A stretch of 64,000 bases of DNA from Streptomyces sp. NBC_00247 (lineage in GTDB: Bacteria > Actinomycetota > Actinomycetes > Streptomycetales > Streptomycetaceae), in assembly GCF_036188265.1 (NCBI RefSeq), contig NZ_CP108093.1, positions 2,865,001 through 2,929,000 of the forward strand. The letters run 5' to 3'. This document shows positions 36,030 to 45,722 of the stretch, piece after piece; the stretch's first letter is position 1, and each line of letters begins with the position of its first letter. Made by a program: the position numbers and the translations under genes. The notes beneath the pieces were generated by a model. The model did not search any database and was not told where the DNA came from. It was given only the letters and a program-made list of their open reading frames with translations.

Positions 36030-37706
36030 CTACGGGCGTACGGGGTCGAAGTCGGCGCCCGGGGTGCGGCGCACGGAGAGCGTCCGGTCCTCGCCGACAC
36101 GTACGACGAGGTGGGCGCGCCAGTCCGTGTCGTCGCGCTCGGGGTGGTCCTCGCGCCAGTGGCAGCCGCGGGTCTCGTCGCGCGCGCTCGCGGCGGCGAC
36201 CAGGACCCGGGAGACCAGCAGGAGGTTGGTGGTCTCCCAGGCGTCGACCCCCGGCACGGCGGCCTTCCCGGCGATCTCCCCGGGCTCGGTGGCGCCGGCG
36301 TGCAGCGCCTCCAGCTCCCGGGCGGCGGCGGCCAGGCTCTCGGCGGAGCGGAGCACCCCGGCGCCCCGGGTCATGGCGCGCTGGATCGCCGTGCGGGCCT
36401 CGGGGGCCAGCAGCGCGACGCGCGGGCCGCCCTCGGGGCGGACCGCCTCGGTACGGGCGGGGCGGCGCTCGGCGATGTCGGCCGCGATGCGCTCGGCGAA
36501 GACGAGCCCCTCCAGCAGCGAGTTGGAGGCGAGACGGTTGGCGCCGTGCACTCCGGTGCAGGCGGTCTCCCCGCAGGCGTACAGACCGGGCACGGTGGTG
36601 CGTCCGCGCAGGTCGGTACGGACGCCGCCGGACGCGTAGTGGGCGGCGGGCGCGACCGGGATCGGCTCGGTGACCGGGTCGATGCCGTGCTCGCGGCAGG
36701 CGGCCAGGATCGTCGGGAAGCGGTTCTCCCACATCTCGGCGCCGAAGTGCCGGGCGTCGAGGTACATGTGCTCGGTGCCCCGCAGCTGCATCTGGCGGGT
36801 GATGGCCTTGGCGACGATGTCGCGCGGGGCGAGCTCCGCCAGCTCGTGCTGCCCGGTCATGAAGCGCGTGCCGGAGGCGTCCACGAGGTACGCGCCCTCG
36901 CCGCGCACCGCTTCCGAGACCAGCGGCTGCTGGCCCTCGGAGTCGGCGCCCAGGAAGAGGACCGTGGGGTGGAACTGGACGAACTCCAGGTCCGAGATCT
37001 CGGCTCCGGCCCGCAGCGCGAGCGCCACGCCGTCGCCGGTGGAGACCGGCGGGTTGGTGGTGGCGGAGAAGACCTGGCCCATGCCGCCGGTGGCGAGCAC
37101 CACCGAGGGGGCGTGGACCGCGCCGACCCCGTCGTGCTGGCCCTCGCCCATGACGTGCAGGCTGACGCCGGCCGTACGGCCCTCGGCGTCGGTGAGCAGG
37201 TCCAGGACCAGGGCGTTCTCGATGGTGTGCAGCGCCCGGGTGCGTACCGCCTCCACCAGGGCGCGGGAGACCTCGGCGCCGGTGGCGTCGCCGCCCGCGT
37301 GCACGATCCGGTTCCGGTGGTGGCCGCCCTCGCGGGTGAGGGCGACGTCGCCGCTCCCGTCGGTGTCGAAGCGCGCCCCGGTCTCGATGAGCCGGCGTAC
37401 GGCGCCGGGGCCCTCGGTGACCAGGGTGCGCACGGCAGGCTCGTCGCAGAGCCCCACACCGGCCACCAGGGTGTCGTCGAGGTGCTGTCCGGGGGTGTCG
37501 CCCTCGCCGAGCGCGGCGGCGATGCCGCCCTGGGCCCAGCGGGTGGAGCCGTCGTCCAGGCGGGCCTTGGTGACGACCACGGTGTCGAGTCCGGCGGCGA
37601 CGCAGCGCAGGGCGGTGGTGAGCCCGGCCACGCCGGAGCCGACGACCACCACGTCGGCGTCGATGGACCAGCCGGGTTCGGGGGCTGTCAGCCGTATTCC
37701 GGTCAC
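36030..37706 (-). CDS. nadB: L-aspartate oxidase
   Basis: This 558-residue flavoenzyme oxidises L-aspartate to iminoaspartate for quinolinate formation. The FAD-binding motif is [16 protein letters not shown], and the fumarate-reductase-family block is [16 protein letters not shown] with the histidine of the covalent-less FAD site. Further matches are [13 protein letters not shown] and [30 protein letters not shown]. The GTG start overlaps the stop of panC by four bases. nadA, its usual partner, is not in the window. Confidence 0.96.
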   Translation of the reverse strand: MTGIRLTAPEPGWSIDADVVVVGSGVAGLTTALRCVAAGLDTVVVTKARLDDGSTRWAQGGIAAALGEGDTPGQHLDDTLVAGVGLCDEPAVRTLVTEGPGAVRRLIETGARFDTDGSGDVALTREGGHHRNRIVHAGGDATGAEVSRALVEAVRTRALHTIENALVLDLLTDAEGRTAGVSLHVMGEGQHDGVGAVHAPSVVLATGGMGQVFSATTNPPVSTGDGVALALRAGAEISDLEFVQFHPTVLFLGADSEGQQPLVSEAVRGEGAYLVDASGTRFMTGQHELAELAPRDIVAKAITRQMQLRGTEHMYLDARHFGAEMWENRFPTILAACREHGIDPVTEPIPVAPAAHYASGGVRTDLRGRTTVPGLYACGETACTGVHGANRLASNSLLEGLVFAERIAADIAERRPARTEAVRPEGGPRVALLAPEARTAIQRAMTRGAGVLRSAESLAAAARELEALHAGATEPGEIAGKAAVPGVDAWETTNLLLVSRVLVAAASARDETRGCHWREDHPERDDTDWRAHLVVRVGEDRTLSVRRTPGADFDPVRP

Positions 37707-38773
37707 GAGAGTGCTCCGAGGTTCAGGGGGATGTTGTCGATCAGACGGGTGTCGCCGACCCGCGCGGCGACGAGGAGGACGGCCTCGCCGCCGTCCCGGT
37801 CGTCGGGGACCTCGGTGAAGTCGGCCGGGTCCACCAGGGCGAGGTAGTCGAGCACGAGCGGCTCCGCCGCCCCCGCGGCGTCCTCCAGGACGGTACGCGC
37901 GGCGGCCCGGACGGCCTCGGCGGTGCTGCCGTGCGGGGCGAGCGCCACGGCCTGGGCGTCGGCGGCGAGGCGGGACTCGCCGAGCGCGTTGAGCCCGGCG
38001 GCCCGGTCGGTGCCGGTGTGCGCGGGACCGTCACGGCCGTCGCGCACCCCTGCGCCGGTCGCCAGGGCGCGCTCGCGCAGCGCGTGCTGGGCGGCGAGCC
38101 GGTCGCGGGCGGCGAACAGGGCTGCGGAGAGGGCGAGGGCGGTGTGCCGCTGGGCCGGTGACAGGAACCGGTTGCGGCTGGAGAGCGCGAGACCGTCGGC
38201 GTCCCGGACGGTGGGGACGGCGGTGATCTCGATGCCGAAGTCAAGATCGCGGACCATCCGGCGGACGAGCGCGAGCTGCTGGGCGTCCTTCTGCCCGAAG
38301 AGCGCCTCGTCCGGGCGGGTCAGATGGAGGAGCTTGGCGACGACGGTGAGCATCCCGTCGAAGTGCCCGGGGCGCGAGGCGCCTTCGAGGCGCTCGCCCA
38401 TCGGTCCGGCGCAGATGCGGACCTGCGGGTCGCCGCCCGGGTACACCTCCTCGGCCGAGGGGGCGAAGACCACGTCCGCGCCGGCCGCCGAGGCCACCGC
38501 GAGGTCGGCCTCCAGGGTGCGCGGGTAGCGGTCCAGGTCGGCGGCCTCGCCGAACTGCAGCGGGTTCACGAAGACGGTGACCACGACCTGGCCGTCCGGT
38601 CCGGCGGCCTCGCGCGCGGCCCGGATCAGGGTGCCGTGGCCGTCGTGCAGCGCGCCCATCGTCATGACGACCGCGCGCCGGGAGCCGGCCGGGCGGGGCA
38701 GCGCCCGGAGCGCTTCGGCCGAGTGCAGCAGGACGGCGGCGGCGCCCTGGGCACGGGTGGGTGTGGCGGTCAT
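37703..38773 (-). CDS. panC: Pantothenate synthetase
   Basis: The 356-residue enzyme joins pantoate and beta-alanine with ATP. The nucleotide-binding motifs are [61 protein letters not shown] and the KMSKS-like [13 protein letters not shown]. It is longer than typical PanC (about 285) because of an Ala/Gly-rich insert near 225-275, common in streptomycetes. ATG 38773 overlaps the stop of the DUF2520 gene (ATGA), placing it second in the operon. Confidence 0.96.
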   Translation of the reverse strand: MTATPTRAQGAAAVLLHSAEALRALPRPAGSRRAVVMTMGALHDGHGTLIRAAREAAGPDGQVVVTVFVNPLQFGEAADLDRYPRTLEADLAVASAAGADVVFAPSAEEVYPGGDPQVRICAGPMGERLEGASRPGHFDGMLTVVAKLLHLTRPDEALFGQKDAQQLALVRRMVRDLDFGIEITAVPTVRDADGLALSSRNRFLSPAQRHTALALSAALFAARDRLAAQHALRERALATGAGVRDGRDGPAHTGTDRAAGLNALGESRLAADAQAVALAPHGSTAEAVRAAARTVLEDAAGAAEPLVLDYLALVDPADFTEVPDDRDGGEAVLLVAARVGDTRLIDNIPLNLGALS

Positions 38774-39756
38774 CGGGGTTCTCCCGGCTCTTCGTCGTCG
38801 GTGGGTGCGGAGCCGGCCGGGCGGCCGGTGGAGCGTGTGCCGTCCGCGAGGACGCCGAGGAGGTCCTCGGCCGACTCCGGCTTGAGCAGACCGTGCGCGA
38901 GCGCCCGGTCGGCGGTGGCGCGGGCCATCGCGAGGTACCCGGCGACCATCTGCGGGGCGTGCGCGCGCAGCTCGCCGACGTGCGCGGCGACCGTGCCCGC
39001 GTCGCCGCGCGCCACCGGGCCGGTGAGGGCCGCGTCGCCGGAGCGCAGGGCGTTGTCGAGCGCGGCGCCGAGGAGCGGGCCGAGCATCCGGTCGGGGGCC
39101 GTGACCCCCGCCTTGGCCAGCAGCTCCATCGCCTCGGCGACCAGGGTGACCAGGTGGTTCGCGCCGAGGGCGAGCGCCGCGTGGTAGAGCGGGCGGGCCT
39201 CCTCCTCGATCCACTCGGGCTCGCCGCCCATCTCGATGACGAGGGCCTCGGCGGCGAGCCGCAGCTCCTCGGGCGCGGTGACGCCGAAGGAGCAGCCGGC
39301 CAGGCGCTGGACGTCCACGGGCGTGCCGGTGAAGGTCATCGCGGGGTGGATGGCGAGCGGCAGTGCTCCGGCGCGCAGCGCGGGGTCCAGCACCCGGGTG
39401 CCGTACCGGCCCGAGGTGTGGACGAGGAGCTGGCCGGGCCGGACGGCGCCGGTGTCGGCGAGCCCTTGGACCAGGCCGGGCAGGGTGTCGTCGGGGACGG
39501 TGAGCAGCACCAGGTCGGCGCGGGCGAGGACCTCGGCGGGCGTCACCAGCGGCACGTCGGGCAGCAGGGCGGCGGCCCGGCGGCGGGAGGCTTCGGAGAC
39601 ACCGGAGACGGCGACCGGGCGGTGCCCGGCGAGCTGGAGCGAGGCGGCGAGGGCGGGGCCGACACGGCCCGCTCCGACGACGCCCACGGTGAGGCGGGCG
39701 GGACGGTTCCGGGCGTCGAGGGGGTCTGTCGGGTCTCTCGGGGATGTCGTGTTCAC
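38770..39756 (-). CDS. Rossmann-like and DUF2520 domain protein
   Basis: The 328-residue protein has an N-terminal NAD(P)-binding motif [32 protein letters not shown], and an all-helical C-terminal DUF2520 domain with HPAMTFTG and [20 protein letters not shown]. The arrangement resembles ketopantoate reductase and other 6-phosphogluconate-dehydrogenase-like enzymes. It is the first gene of the panC–nadB–nadC–coaX operon and overlaps panC. A reductase role in pantoate supply is a reasonable inference, not shown by sequence. The GTG 39756 has only a distant GGAAGG site. Confidence 0.85.
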   Translation of the reverse strand: MNTTSPRDPTDPLDARNRPARLTVGVVGAGRVGPALAASLQLAGHRPVAVSGVSEASRRRAAALLPDVPLVTPAEVLARADLVLLTVPDDTLPGLVQGLADTGAVRPGQLLVHTSGRYGTRVLDPALRAGALPLAIHPAMTFTGTPVDVQRLAGCSFGVTAPEELRLAAEALVIEMGGEPEWIEEEARPLYHAALALGANHLVTLVAEAMELLAKAGVTAPDRMLGPLLGAALDNALRSGDAALTGPVARGDAGTVAAHVGELRAHAPQMVAGYLAMARATADRALAHGLLKPESAEDLLGVLADGTRSTGRPAGSAPTDDEEPGEPR

Positions 39757-39941
39757 GCGGCTATGGCCTTCCGTTCCAGTCCGCGGGGGGTACCGGACGA
39801 TTCCTCTGCATGCTACGCCAGCGCCCTGCCCCGGCTCCGCTCTGCCCACAGCCTGTGGGTAACTCCCGGCCGCTCCGGAACCGCCCCGCGTCCGGGCAGC
39901 CCCGGGTGGGCGGCCCCGGTGGCGCGGACGATGATGTTCGC

Positions 39942-41087
39942 ATGTCAGCAACGGACGAAGAGAAGACGCGGCGACGCAGGCTGACCGCCTGGCGGGCCTC
40001 GCACCGCGTCCTGGCGCGCACGTCCTCGGACGGCACGCTCGGCGATCAGCTGGCCGCGCTCGCCGCGGCGGCGGGATCGGTGTACGGCACGGACGAGCCG
40101 GTCGACCAGTACGGCAACGGGGTCGTCGCGGAGGTGGAGAAGCGGGTGGCCGGGCTGCTGGGCATGGAGGCGGCCGCCTTCTTCCCCACCGGCACGATGG
40201 CCCAGCAGGTCGCGCTGCGGTGCTGGGCGGCGCGTACCGGCAACGCCACCGTGGCCCTGCACCCCCTCGCCCATCCCGAGGTGCACGAGGAGGGTGCGCT
40301 CGGCGCGGTGAGCGGGCTGCGCACGGTGTACCCGACGGACGCGCCCCGGCTGCCCACGGCCGAGGAGGTCGCCGACTTCCCCGAACCGTTCGGCACCCTG
40401 ATGCTGGAGCTGCCGCTGCGGGACGCCGGCTTCACCCTGCCGACCTGGGAGGAGCTGACCGAGGTCGTCGGGGCGGCCCGGGAGCGGGACGCGGTGGTGC
40501 ACCTGGACGGGGCCCGCCTCTGGGAGTGCGTCCCGCACTTCGGGCACGGTCTCGCGGAGATCGCGGGCCTCGCCGACAGCGTCTACGTCTCCTTCTACAA
40601 GTCGCTCGGCGGCATGTCCGGGGCGGTCCTGGCCGGTCCCCGGACGCTGATCGAAGAGGCCCGTTCCTGGCGCCACCGCTACGGCGGCCAGCTCTTCCAG
40701 CAGTACCCGGCCGCACTCTCCGCGCTCGTCGGCCTGGAGCGGGAGCTGCCCCGGCTGCCGGAGTACGTGGACCACGCCCGGACGGTCGCCGGTGCGCTGG
40801 CCGAAGCGTTCGAGGAGTCGGCGGTGCCGTGGTTCCGGGTGCGCCCCGAGCCGCCGCACACCCACCAGTTCCAGGTCTGGCTGCCGTACTCCACCGAGCT
40901 GCTGGACGATGCCTCGCTGCGCCAGGCCGAGGAGACGGGCGTGACGCTCTTCCGCCGCTGGTTCACGGGCGCCCGGCTGCCGCCCGGGGTCTCGTACACC
41001 GAGGTCACCGTGAGCGCGGCGGGGCTGGAGTGGACGGCCGAGGACGTACGGGACGCGGTGCGCGAGTTCGTCGCCCGGCTGGCCTGA
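39942..41087 (+). CDS. Threonine aldolase-like PLP enzyme (beta-eliminating lyase family)
   Basis: The 381-residue fold-type I PLP protein shows the family's DEPVDQYGNGVVAEVEKRVAGLLG, FFPTGTMAQQVALRCW, VVHLDGARLWE (the Asp that contacts the pyridine nitrogen) and the Schiff-base lysine in VSFYKSLGGMSGAVLAG. These match low-specificity threonine aldolases, which cleave threonine to glycine and acetaldehyde; other beta-eliminating lyases share the fold. The ATG 39942 follows two in-frame upstream ATGs in a weakly coding stretch. It is divergent from the DUF2520 gene. Confidence 0.88.
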   Translation: MSATDEEKTRRRRLTAWRASHRVLARTSSDGTLGDQLAALAAAAGSVYGTDEPVDQYGNGVVAEVEKRVAGLLGMEAAAFFPTGTMAQQVALRCWAARTGNATVALHPLAHPEVHEEGALGAVSGLRTVYPTDAPRLPTAEEVADFPEPFGTLMLELPLRDAGFTLPTWEELTEVVGAARERDAVVHLDGARLWECVPHFGHGLAEIAGLADSVYVSFYKSLGGMSGAVLAGPRTLIEEARSWRHRYGGQLFQQYPAALSALVGLERELPRLPEYVDHARTVAGALAEAFEESAVPWFRVRPEPPHTHQFQVWLPYSTELLDDASLRQAEETGVTLFRRWFTGARLPPGVSYTEVTVSAAGLEWTAEDVRDAVREFVARLA

Positions 41088-41107
41088 GCCCCGGGGGCAC
41101 CGCGGGC

Positions 41108-41215
41108 CCCGGGCGCGGACCGGGCACCCCGGGGCGGTTTCGGTGTCCCGGGCGCGGTCCGGGCACCCCGGCGCGGTTTCGGTGTCCCGGGCGCGGTCCG
41201 GGTTCCCCGGGGCGC
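41108..41215. repeat. 39-bp GC-rich tandem repeat between convergent genes
   Basis: Two copies of a 39-bp unit beginning CGGTTTCGGTGTCCCGGGCG start at 41135 and 41174 and share the next bases too. A truncated diverged copy precedes them from 41108. They fill much of the gap between the threonine-aldolase-like gene and the convergent 58-residue gene; hairpins of the CCCGGGC type can form. Confidence 0.8.
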
Positions 41216-41240
41216 GGGGTACCCGTCCGGGGAACCCGTC

Positions 41241-41417
41241 TCACCACCGGGGCCAGGCCTCGGCCCGCTTCCGGGCGAGGATCTCGCGGCGGGCGCGGAC
41301 CCGGCCCATGAGATCGCGCAGGATCTCACCGTCGTGGGTGCCGGGCAGGGGCGGCGGGCGTACGCCGTCACGGGCCGCACGCCAGGTGTCGTACATCTGC
41401 TGCTGTATCGCGTCCAT
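41241..41417 (-). CDS. Small helical protein (58 aa)
   Basis: The ATG at 41417 opens a 58-residue frame: DAIQQQMYDTWRAARDG, a short VRPPPLPGTHDG turn, then EILRDLMGRVRARREILARKRAEAW. It is predicted to be two charged amphipathic helices, cytosolic, with no membrane segment. The function is unknown. It is divergent from an ArsR-type regulator gene with an inverted repeat between them, so the regulator probably controls it. Confidence 0.6.
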   Translation of the reverse strand: MDAIQQQMYDTWRAARDGVRPPPLPGTHDGEILRDLMGRVRARREILARKRAEAWPRW

Positions 41418-41457
41418 GGCTTCAGCCTGCGCGGGCCCGCCCGCCCCCGCGCGCCGA

Positions 41458-41474
41458 TTGACGTCTCCCGTCAA
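41458..41474. promoter_or_regulatory. Inverted repeat TTGACG-N5-CGTCAA, candidate ArsR-family operator
   Basis: Perfect 6-bp arms around TCTCC lie 41 bp upstream of the 58-residue gene and 42 bp upstream of the ArsR-type gene. TTGA…TCAA arms of this size suit winged-helix ArsR dimers, and autoregulation with control of the divergent gene is likely. Confidence 0.5.
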
Positions 41475-41515
41475 GCGATGTGCGCGCGGGGGCGGGCACC
41501 CCGCACCATGGTCGG

Positions 41516-42634
41516 GTGAGCGTGACCATCGACATCTCCGGGCTGCCCGCCGACGCCATCGTTTTCGAGACCTCGCCCCTGGCCGAGCTGGGGATGGCCC
41601 TGCACGCGCTCTCGGAGCCGGGGCACCACCCGGGGCTGCACGGCTGGGTCACCGCGACCGCCGCCGCGCTACCGCCGGACCTCGCCGACCGGCTGCACGA
41701 GGCGGAGTTCCTCTGGCGGAACACCTTCTCCGACATCTTCCTGCCGTTCGCGGGCGTCGCGGGCGGCGAGAGGCGGGCCGGCGCCACCCTCGCCGAGGAC
41801 CTGGACACCCTGGACCGGCTGGACGAGGAACGGTTCGTCTCGGCCGCGCTGGAGTTCACCTCCTGCACCTTCTACGGCCCGGGCACCTCCTCCCCGCTGA
41901 CGGACGAGGTGACGCGCGAGCGGGCCCGTGACATGGCCGCCGCCCGCGGCCCCCGCCAGACGGACTTCACCGAGCGGCTGCTGGCCGACCCCGGCTCGGT
42001 GCGCGCCTGGCTCCGCCGCCTCTTCGAGGACTGCGAGGCGGCCTTCTTCGCCGACACCTGGAACCGGGCGCGCGTCCCGCTGGTCGCCGACGCCCGGCAC
42101 AAGACGGAGGTGCTCCGCCGCAAGGGCCTCGGCGAGGCGGTCGGCGCGGTCTCGGCGGCGCTCTCGCTGAGCGAGGACGGCGACCGGATCGTGGTCGACA
42201 AGCTGAACGCGGCCCGCACGACCGCGACCGGCCCCGGGGTGAAGCCGGGCATCACGCTCGTCCCCACCGGTTTCGGCTGGCCGCACCTGATGATCGGGCA
42301 CGCTCCCGGCTGGCGGCCGGTGATCCTCTATCCGGTGCACCGGCCCGAGCTGCCCTCGCCCGCCTCGGTGGAGTTCGTCCGGCTGCGCCTGGAGGCACTG
42401 GCCCATCCGCTGCGGCTGCGGCTCTGCCGCAACCTGGCGCGCTCCCCGCACACCACCGGCGAGCTGGCCGACGCGCACGGCATCACGTCCCCGGAGGTCT
42501 CCCGGCACCTGTCGGTGCTGAAGAAGGCGGGCCTGGTCACCACGCGACGGCGCGGCCGGTACGTACTGCACCAGCTGGACCTGACGGTCGTCGCCCGGCT
42601 CGGCACCGATTTCCTGGAAGGCGTGCTGCGGTGA
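41516..42634 (+). CDS. ArsR-family regulator with N-terminal DUF5937-type domain
   Basis: The 372-residue protein has a large N-terminal domain (about 1-270) opening with SVTIDISGLPADAIVFETSPLAELGMALHAL, a pattern of the actinomycete family that precedes an ArsR domain. The C-terminal winged helix runs RLRLEALAHPLRLRLCRNLARSPHTTGELADAHGITSPEVSRHLSVLKKAGLVTTRRRGRYVLHQLD. No metal-binding CxC is visible in the recognition region, so the signal is probably not a metal. The N-terminal domain may bind a small ligand. Start GTG 41516 is chosen with GGGTGAG context; a GTG two codons later is possible. Confidence 0.86.
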   Translation: MSVTIDISGLPADAIVFETSPLAELGMALHALSEPGHHPGLHGWVTATAAALPPDLADRLHEAEFLWRNTFSDIFLPFAGVAGGERRAGATLAEDLDTLDRLDEERFVSAALEFTSCTFYGPGTSSPLTDEVTRERARDMAAARGPRQTDFTERLLADPGSVRAWLRRLFEDCEAAFFADTWNRARVPLVADARHKTEVLRRKGLGEAVGAVSAALSLSEDGDRIVVDKLNAARTTATGPGVKPGITLVPTGFGWPHLMIGHAPGWRPVILYPVHRPELPSPASVEFVRLRLEALAHPLRLRLCRNLARSPHTTGELADAHGITSPEVSRHLSVLKKAGLVTTRRRGRYVLHQLDLTVVARLGTDFLEGVLR

Positions 42635-42691
42635 CCGCGAGGCGTGCCGGGGTGGCAGGAAGGCGTGGCGCGGCGGGCGAGGTCCTCCGGG

Positions 42692-43366
42692 TCAGCGGGC
42701 GCCGCCCGCTCTGACCAGCCCCGACTCGTAGGCCATGACGACGACCTGGACCCGGTCGCGGAGCCCGAGCTTGGTGAGGATGCGGCCGACGTGCGTCTTC
42801 ACGGTGGCCTCCGAGAGCACCAGCCGGCCCGCGATCTCGCCGTTCGACAGCCCCTGCGCGACCAGCAGCATCACCTCGCGCTCCCGCTCGGTGAGCCGCT
42901 CGACGCGCTTGTCGCCGGGCTCGGAGGCGGTGCTCGGCAGCATCGGGGAGAACCGGTCCAGCAGCCGCCGGGTGGTGGACGGCGCGACGACGGCGTCCCC
43001 GCTGTGCACCGAGCGGATCGCGTTCAGCAGCTCCCCGGGCGGCACGTCCTTGAGCATGAAGCCGCTGGCTCCGGCCTTGAGGCCGGTGAAGGCGTACTCG
43101 TCCAGGTCGAAGGTGGTCAGGATGAGGACCTTCGGCGGGTTCTCCTGCGCGCAGATGCGGCGCGTCGCCTCCACCCCGTCCAGCCTGGGCATGCGGACGT
43201 CCATCAGGACGACGTCCACGGCAGTGGCGCGGAGCACCTCGATGGCCTCGGCGCCGTCGCCCGCCTCGGCGACCACCTCCATGTCCGGCTGTGCGGCGAG
43301 CACCATCCGGAAGCCGGTGCGCAGTAGCGCCTGGTCGTCGACGAGCATCACGCGGATGGCTGCCAT
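42692..43366 (-). CDS. NarL/LuxR-type response regulator
   Basis: The 224-residue protein has a receiver domain: acidic pair in VMLVDDQALLRTG, phosphorylated Asp in VVLMDVRMPRLDG, switch Thr in LILTTFDLDEY and Lys in FMLKDVPP. A LuxR-type helix-turn-helix follows: LTEREREVMLLVAQGLSNGEIAGRLVLSEATVKTHV. It is the partner of the histidine kinase encoded 42 bp upstream. Its targets are unknown. ATG 43366 starts at the receiver domain. Confidence 0.95.
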   Translation of the reverse strand: MAAIRVMLVDDQALLRTGFRMVLAAQPDMEVVAEAGDGAEAIEVLRATAVDVVLMDVRMPRLDGVEATRRICAQENPPKVLILTTFDLDEYAFTGLKAGASGFMLKDVPPGELLNAIRSVHSGDAVVAPSTTRRLLDRFSPMLPSTASEPGDKRVERLTEREREVMLLVAQGLSNGEIAGRLVLSEATVKTHVGRILTKLGLRDRVQVVVMAYESGLVRAGGAR

Positions 43367-43407
43367 GGGTCGGGGGTCCTGTCCGGTAGGAGGTGCGAGG
43401 TAGGGGG

Positions 43408-44607
43408 TCACGCGGCCGGCTTCAGCGGGAGCAGCGCGCTGATCCGGAAGCCGCCGCCGGGGCGCGGTCCGGCGTCGAGGGTGCCGCCGACCATGCCGAC
43501 CCGTTCCCGCATGCCGATCATGCCGTGGCCCGCGCCGTCCGCCCCGCCGTCCTCGTACAGCTCGTGCGGGGCGCCGCGTCCGTCGTCCTCCACGAGCAGT
43601 CCGAGACCGTCGTCGAAGTAGACCAGCCGCACGCTGGCCCCGGCGTCGGGGCCGCCGTGCTTGCGGGTGTTGGTGAGCGCCTCCTGCACGATGCGGTACG
43701 CGGTCAGCTCCACGCCGCTGGGCAGCGGGCGCGGGGTTCCCTCGACGGTGAAGTCCACCGCGAGGCCCGCCTTGCGGACCTGGGCGACGAGCTCGTCGAT
43801 CTGCTCGACGTCGGGCTGGGGGACGTACTCGCGGCTCGCCTCGGAGTCGCCGGTGCGCAGCACGCCGAGCAGTCGGCGCATCTCGGCGAGGGCCTGCCGG
43901 CCGGTGGTGGAGATGGTCTCCAGGGCCTGGCGGGCCTGATCCGGTGCCGCGTCCATGACATAGGCGGCGCCATCGGCCTGGACCACCATCACGGAGACGT
44001 TGTGGGCGACGACGTCGTGGAGTTCGCGGGCGATCCTGGCGCGCTCGGCGGCGACGGCGACCTTGGACTGGGCCTCGCGTTCGCGTTCCAGCCGGGCGGC
44101 CCGCTCCTCCAGCGCCCGGAAGTACGCCCGCCGGGTCCGCAGGGAGTCGCCGAGCACCCAGGCGAGTACGAACGGCACGGTCAGCACGACCACCACGAAG
44201 GCCTGCTGGACCCAGCCGCCTTCCTCCTCCGGCCAGCGCGCCTGCGAGATCCCGGCGGCGAGCAGGCCGCAGCCCAGCGCCAGCCGGGACGCCCAGCGCC
44301 TCCCGGCGGCGGCGACGGTGTAGATGATCACCAGCAGGGCGAAGTCGGCGATTCCCGTCTCGACACCGAGCGCCAGCTGGGCGATCCCGATGCCGAGGGC
44401 GAGCAGCAGCATCCGCTCCGGCTGCCGGCGGCGCAGCGCCACCACGGCGCAGAGCCCCAGGATGACCGGCACCGTGCAGACCCGCTCCCGCAGACCCGCC
44501 GGGGGCTCGGCCACGAAGGCCGCTCCGGAGAGCCCGAGGAGGACGACGGCCCAGAAGCAGTCGACGCCCGTCGGGTGTCTGCGGAGGAAATCGTAGAGGC
44601 GCTGCAC
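43408..44607 (-). CDS. Sensor histidine kinase (HisKA_3 type)
   Basis: The 399-residue kinase has about five N-terminal membrane segments ([67 protein letters not shown]). A coiled linker leads to the phospho-accepting His in [18 protein letters not shown], then an ATP-binding domain with LTNTRKHGG and [12 protein letters not shown] and [11 protein letters not shown]. There is no recognisable extracellular sensor, so the membrane region or the envelope state is likely sensed. The start is GTG 44607. It is cotranscribed with the NarL-type regulator. Confidence 0.94.
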   Translation of the reverse strand: MQRLYDFLRRHPTGVDCFWAVVLLGLSGAAFVAEPPAGLRERVCTVPVILGLCAVVALRRRQPERMLLLALGIGIAQLALGVETGIADFALLVIIYTVAAAGRRWASRLALGCGLLAAGISQARWPEEEGGWVQQAFVVVVLTVPFVLAWVLGDSLRTRRAYFRALEERAARLEREREAQSKVAVAAERARIARELHDVVAHNVSVMVVQADGAAYVMDAAPDQARQALETISTTGRQALAEMRRLLGVLRTGDSEASREYVPQPDVEQIDELVAQVRKAGLAVDFTVEGTPRPLPSGVELTAYRIVQEALTNTRKHGGPDAGASVRLVYFDDGLGLLVEDDGRGAPHELYEDGGADGAGHGMIGMRERVGMVGGTLDAGPRPGGGFRISALLPLKPAA

Positions 44608-44693
44608 CCTGCCAGCGTAGGGAAGGGCGCGGGTGCCCGGGTCAACCGGAGGGCCGATCCGCTCCCGCGGCCCGTACTCCCCAAGGTGGAGAG

Positions 44694-45683
44694 ATGCCGG
44701 AGACTTGCCCCGTGACGGACGAATGGCTCGGATGGGGTGCGGCGGCGCGGGCCGCGCTGTACGGCGACGGCGGCTTCTACCGGAGGCCGGAGGGGCCGGC
44801 CGGCCACTTCCGCACGTCGGTGCACGCCTCCCCGCTCTTCGCCGCGGCGGTGGCCCGGCTGCTGGCGGACACGGCGGCGGAGCTGGGCACGGACACCGTC
44901 GCCCTGGTCGACGTGGGCGCGGGGCGCGGGGAGCTGGCCGCCGGGGTGCTGGCCGCCGCCCCGGCGGGGCTGAAGATCACCGCGTACGCCGTCGAAGTGG
45001 CGGACCGTCCGCCGGGCCTGGATCACCGGATCGAGTGGTGCGCGCGGTCGCCCCGGGGCGTCACCGGGCTGCTGTTCGCCAACGAGTGGCTGGACAACGT
45101 GCCGCTGGACGTCGTGGAGGTGGACGCGCACGGCACCGCCCGGTACGTCCTGGTCCGGGCCTCGGACGGCGCCGAGCGGCTGGGGGACCCGGTGGCCGGC
45201 GCGGACGCGCGGTGGCTGGAGCGCTGGTGGTCGCCGGGCGCCCCCGGCGACCGGGCCGAGATCGGGCTGCCCCGCGATCTGGCATGGGCCGAGGCGGTCG
45301 GCTCGCTGGCGGCGGGGTGCGCGGTGGCCGCGGACTACGCGCACGTACGCGGCGCCCGGCCGCCGTTCGGGACCCTGACCGGCTTCCGGGCCGGCCGCGA
45401 GGTGGACCCGGTGCCGGACGGTTCGTGCGACCTGACCGCCCATGTCGCCCTCGACGCCTGCGCCGCCGCCGGGGCGCCTCCCGGCGGCCCGGAGCCCGAA
45501 CTCCTCGACCAGCGCACCGCGCTGGGCCGGCTCGGCGTCGGCGGCGGCCGGCCGCCGCTGGCGATGGCCTCCACCGACCCCGCCGGCTACGTCCGGGCGC
45601 TCGCGTCGGCGGGCGAAGCGGCCGAACTCACCGCGCGCGGCGGGCTCGGCGACTTCGGGTGGCTGGTGCAGCGGGTGGGGTGA
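44694..45683 (+). CDS. MidA-family (COG1565) SAM-dependent methyltransferase
   Basis: The 329-residue protein matches the MidA/NDUFAF7 methyltransferase family: [20 protein letters not shown] at the N-terminus (the family's xGxGYY…GDFxTSP region), the SAM motif [17 protein letters not shown], and the family block [18 protein letters not shown] (like the usual NE-xxDxxP motif). The C-terminal part has [13 protein letters not shown]. The mitochondrial member dimethylates an arginine of the complex I 49-kDa subunit. Here the next gene, 40 bp downstream, encodes the bacterial counterpart of that subunit (NuoD), making it the likely substrate. Confidence 0.85.
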   Translation: MPETCPVTDEWLGWGAAARAALYGDGGFYRRPEGPAGHFRTSVHASPLFAAAVARLLADTAAELGTDTVALVDVGAGRGELAAGVLAAAPAGLKITAYAVEVADRPPGLDHRIEWCARSPRGVTGLLFANEWLDNVPLDVVEVDAHGTARYVLVRASDGAERLGDPVAGADARWLERWWSPGAPGDRAEIGLPRDLAWAEAVGSLAAGCAVAADYAHVRGARPPFGTLTGFRAGREVDPVPDGSCDLTAHVALDACAAAGAPPGGPEPELLDQRTALGRLGVGGGRPPLAMASTDPAGYVRALASAGEAAELTARGGLGDFGWLVQRVG

Positions 45684-45722
45684 GCGGGACCGCCCGTCCG
45701 CGCGCAGGGAATACTGGGCCGC

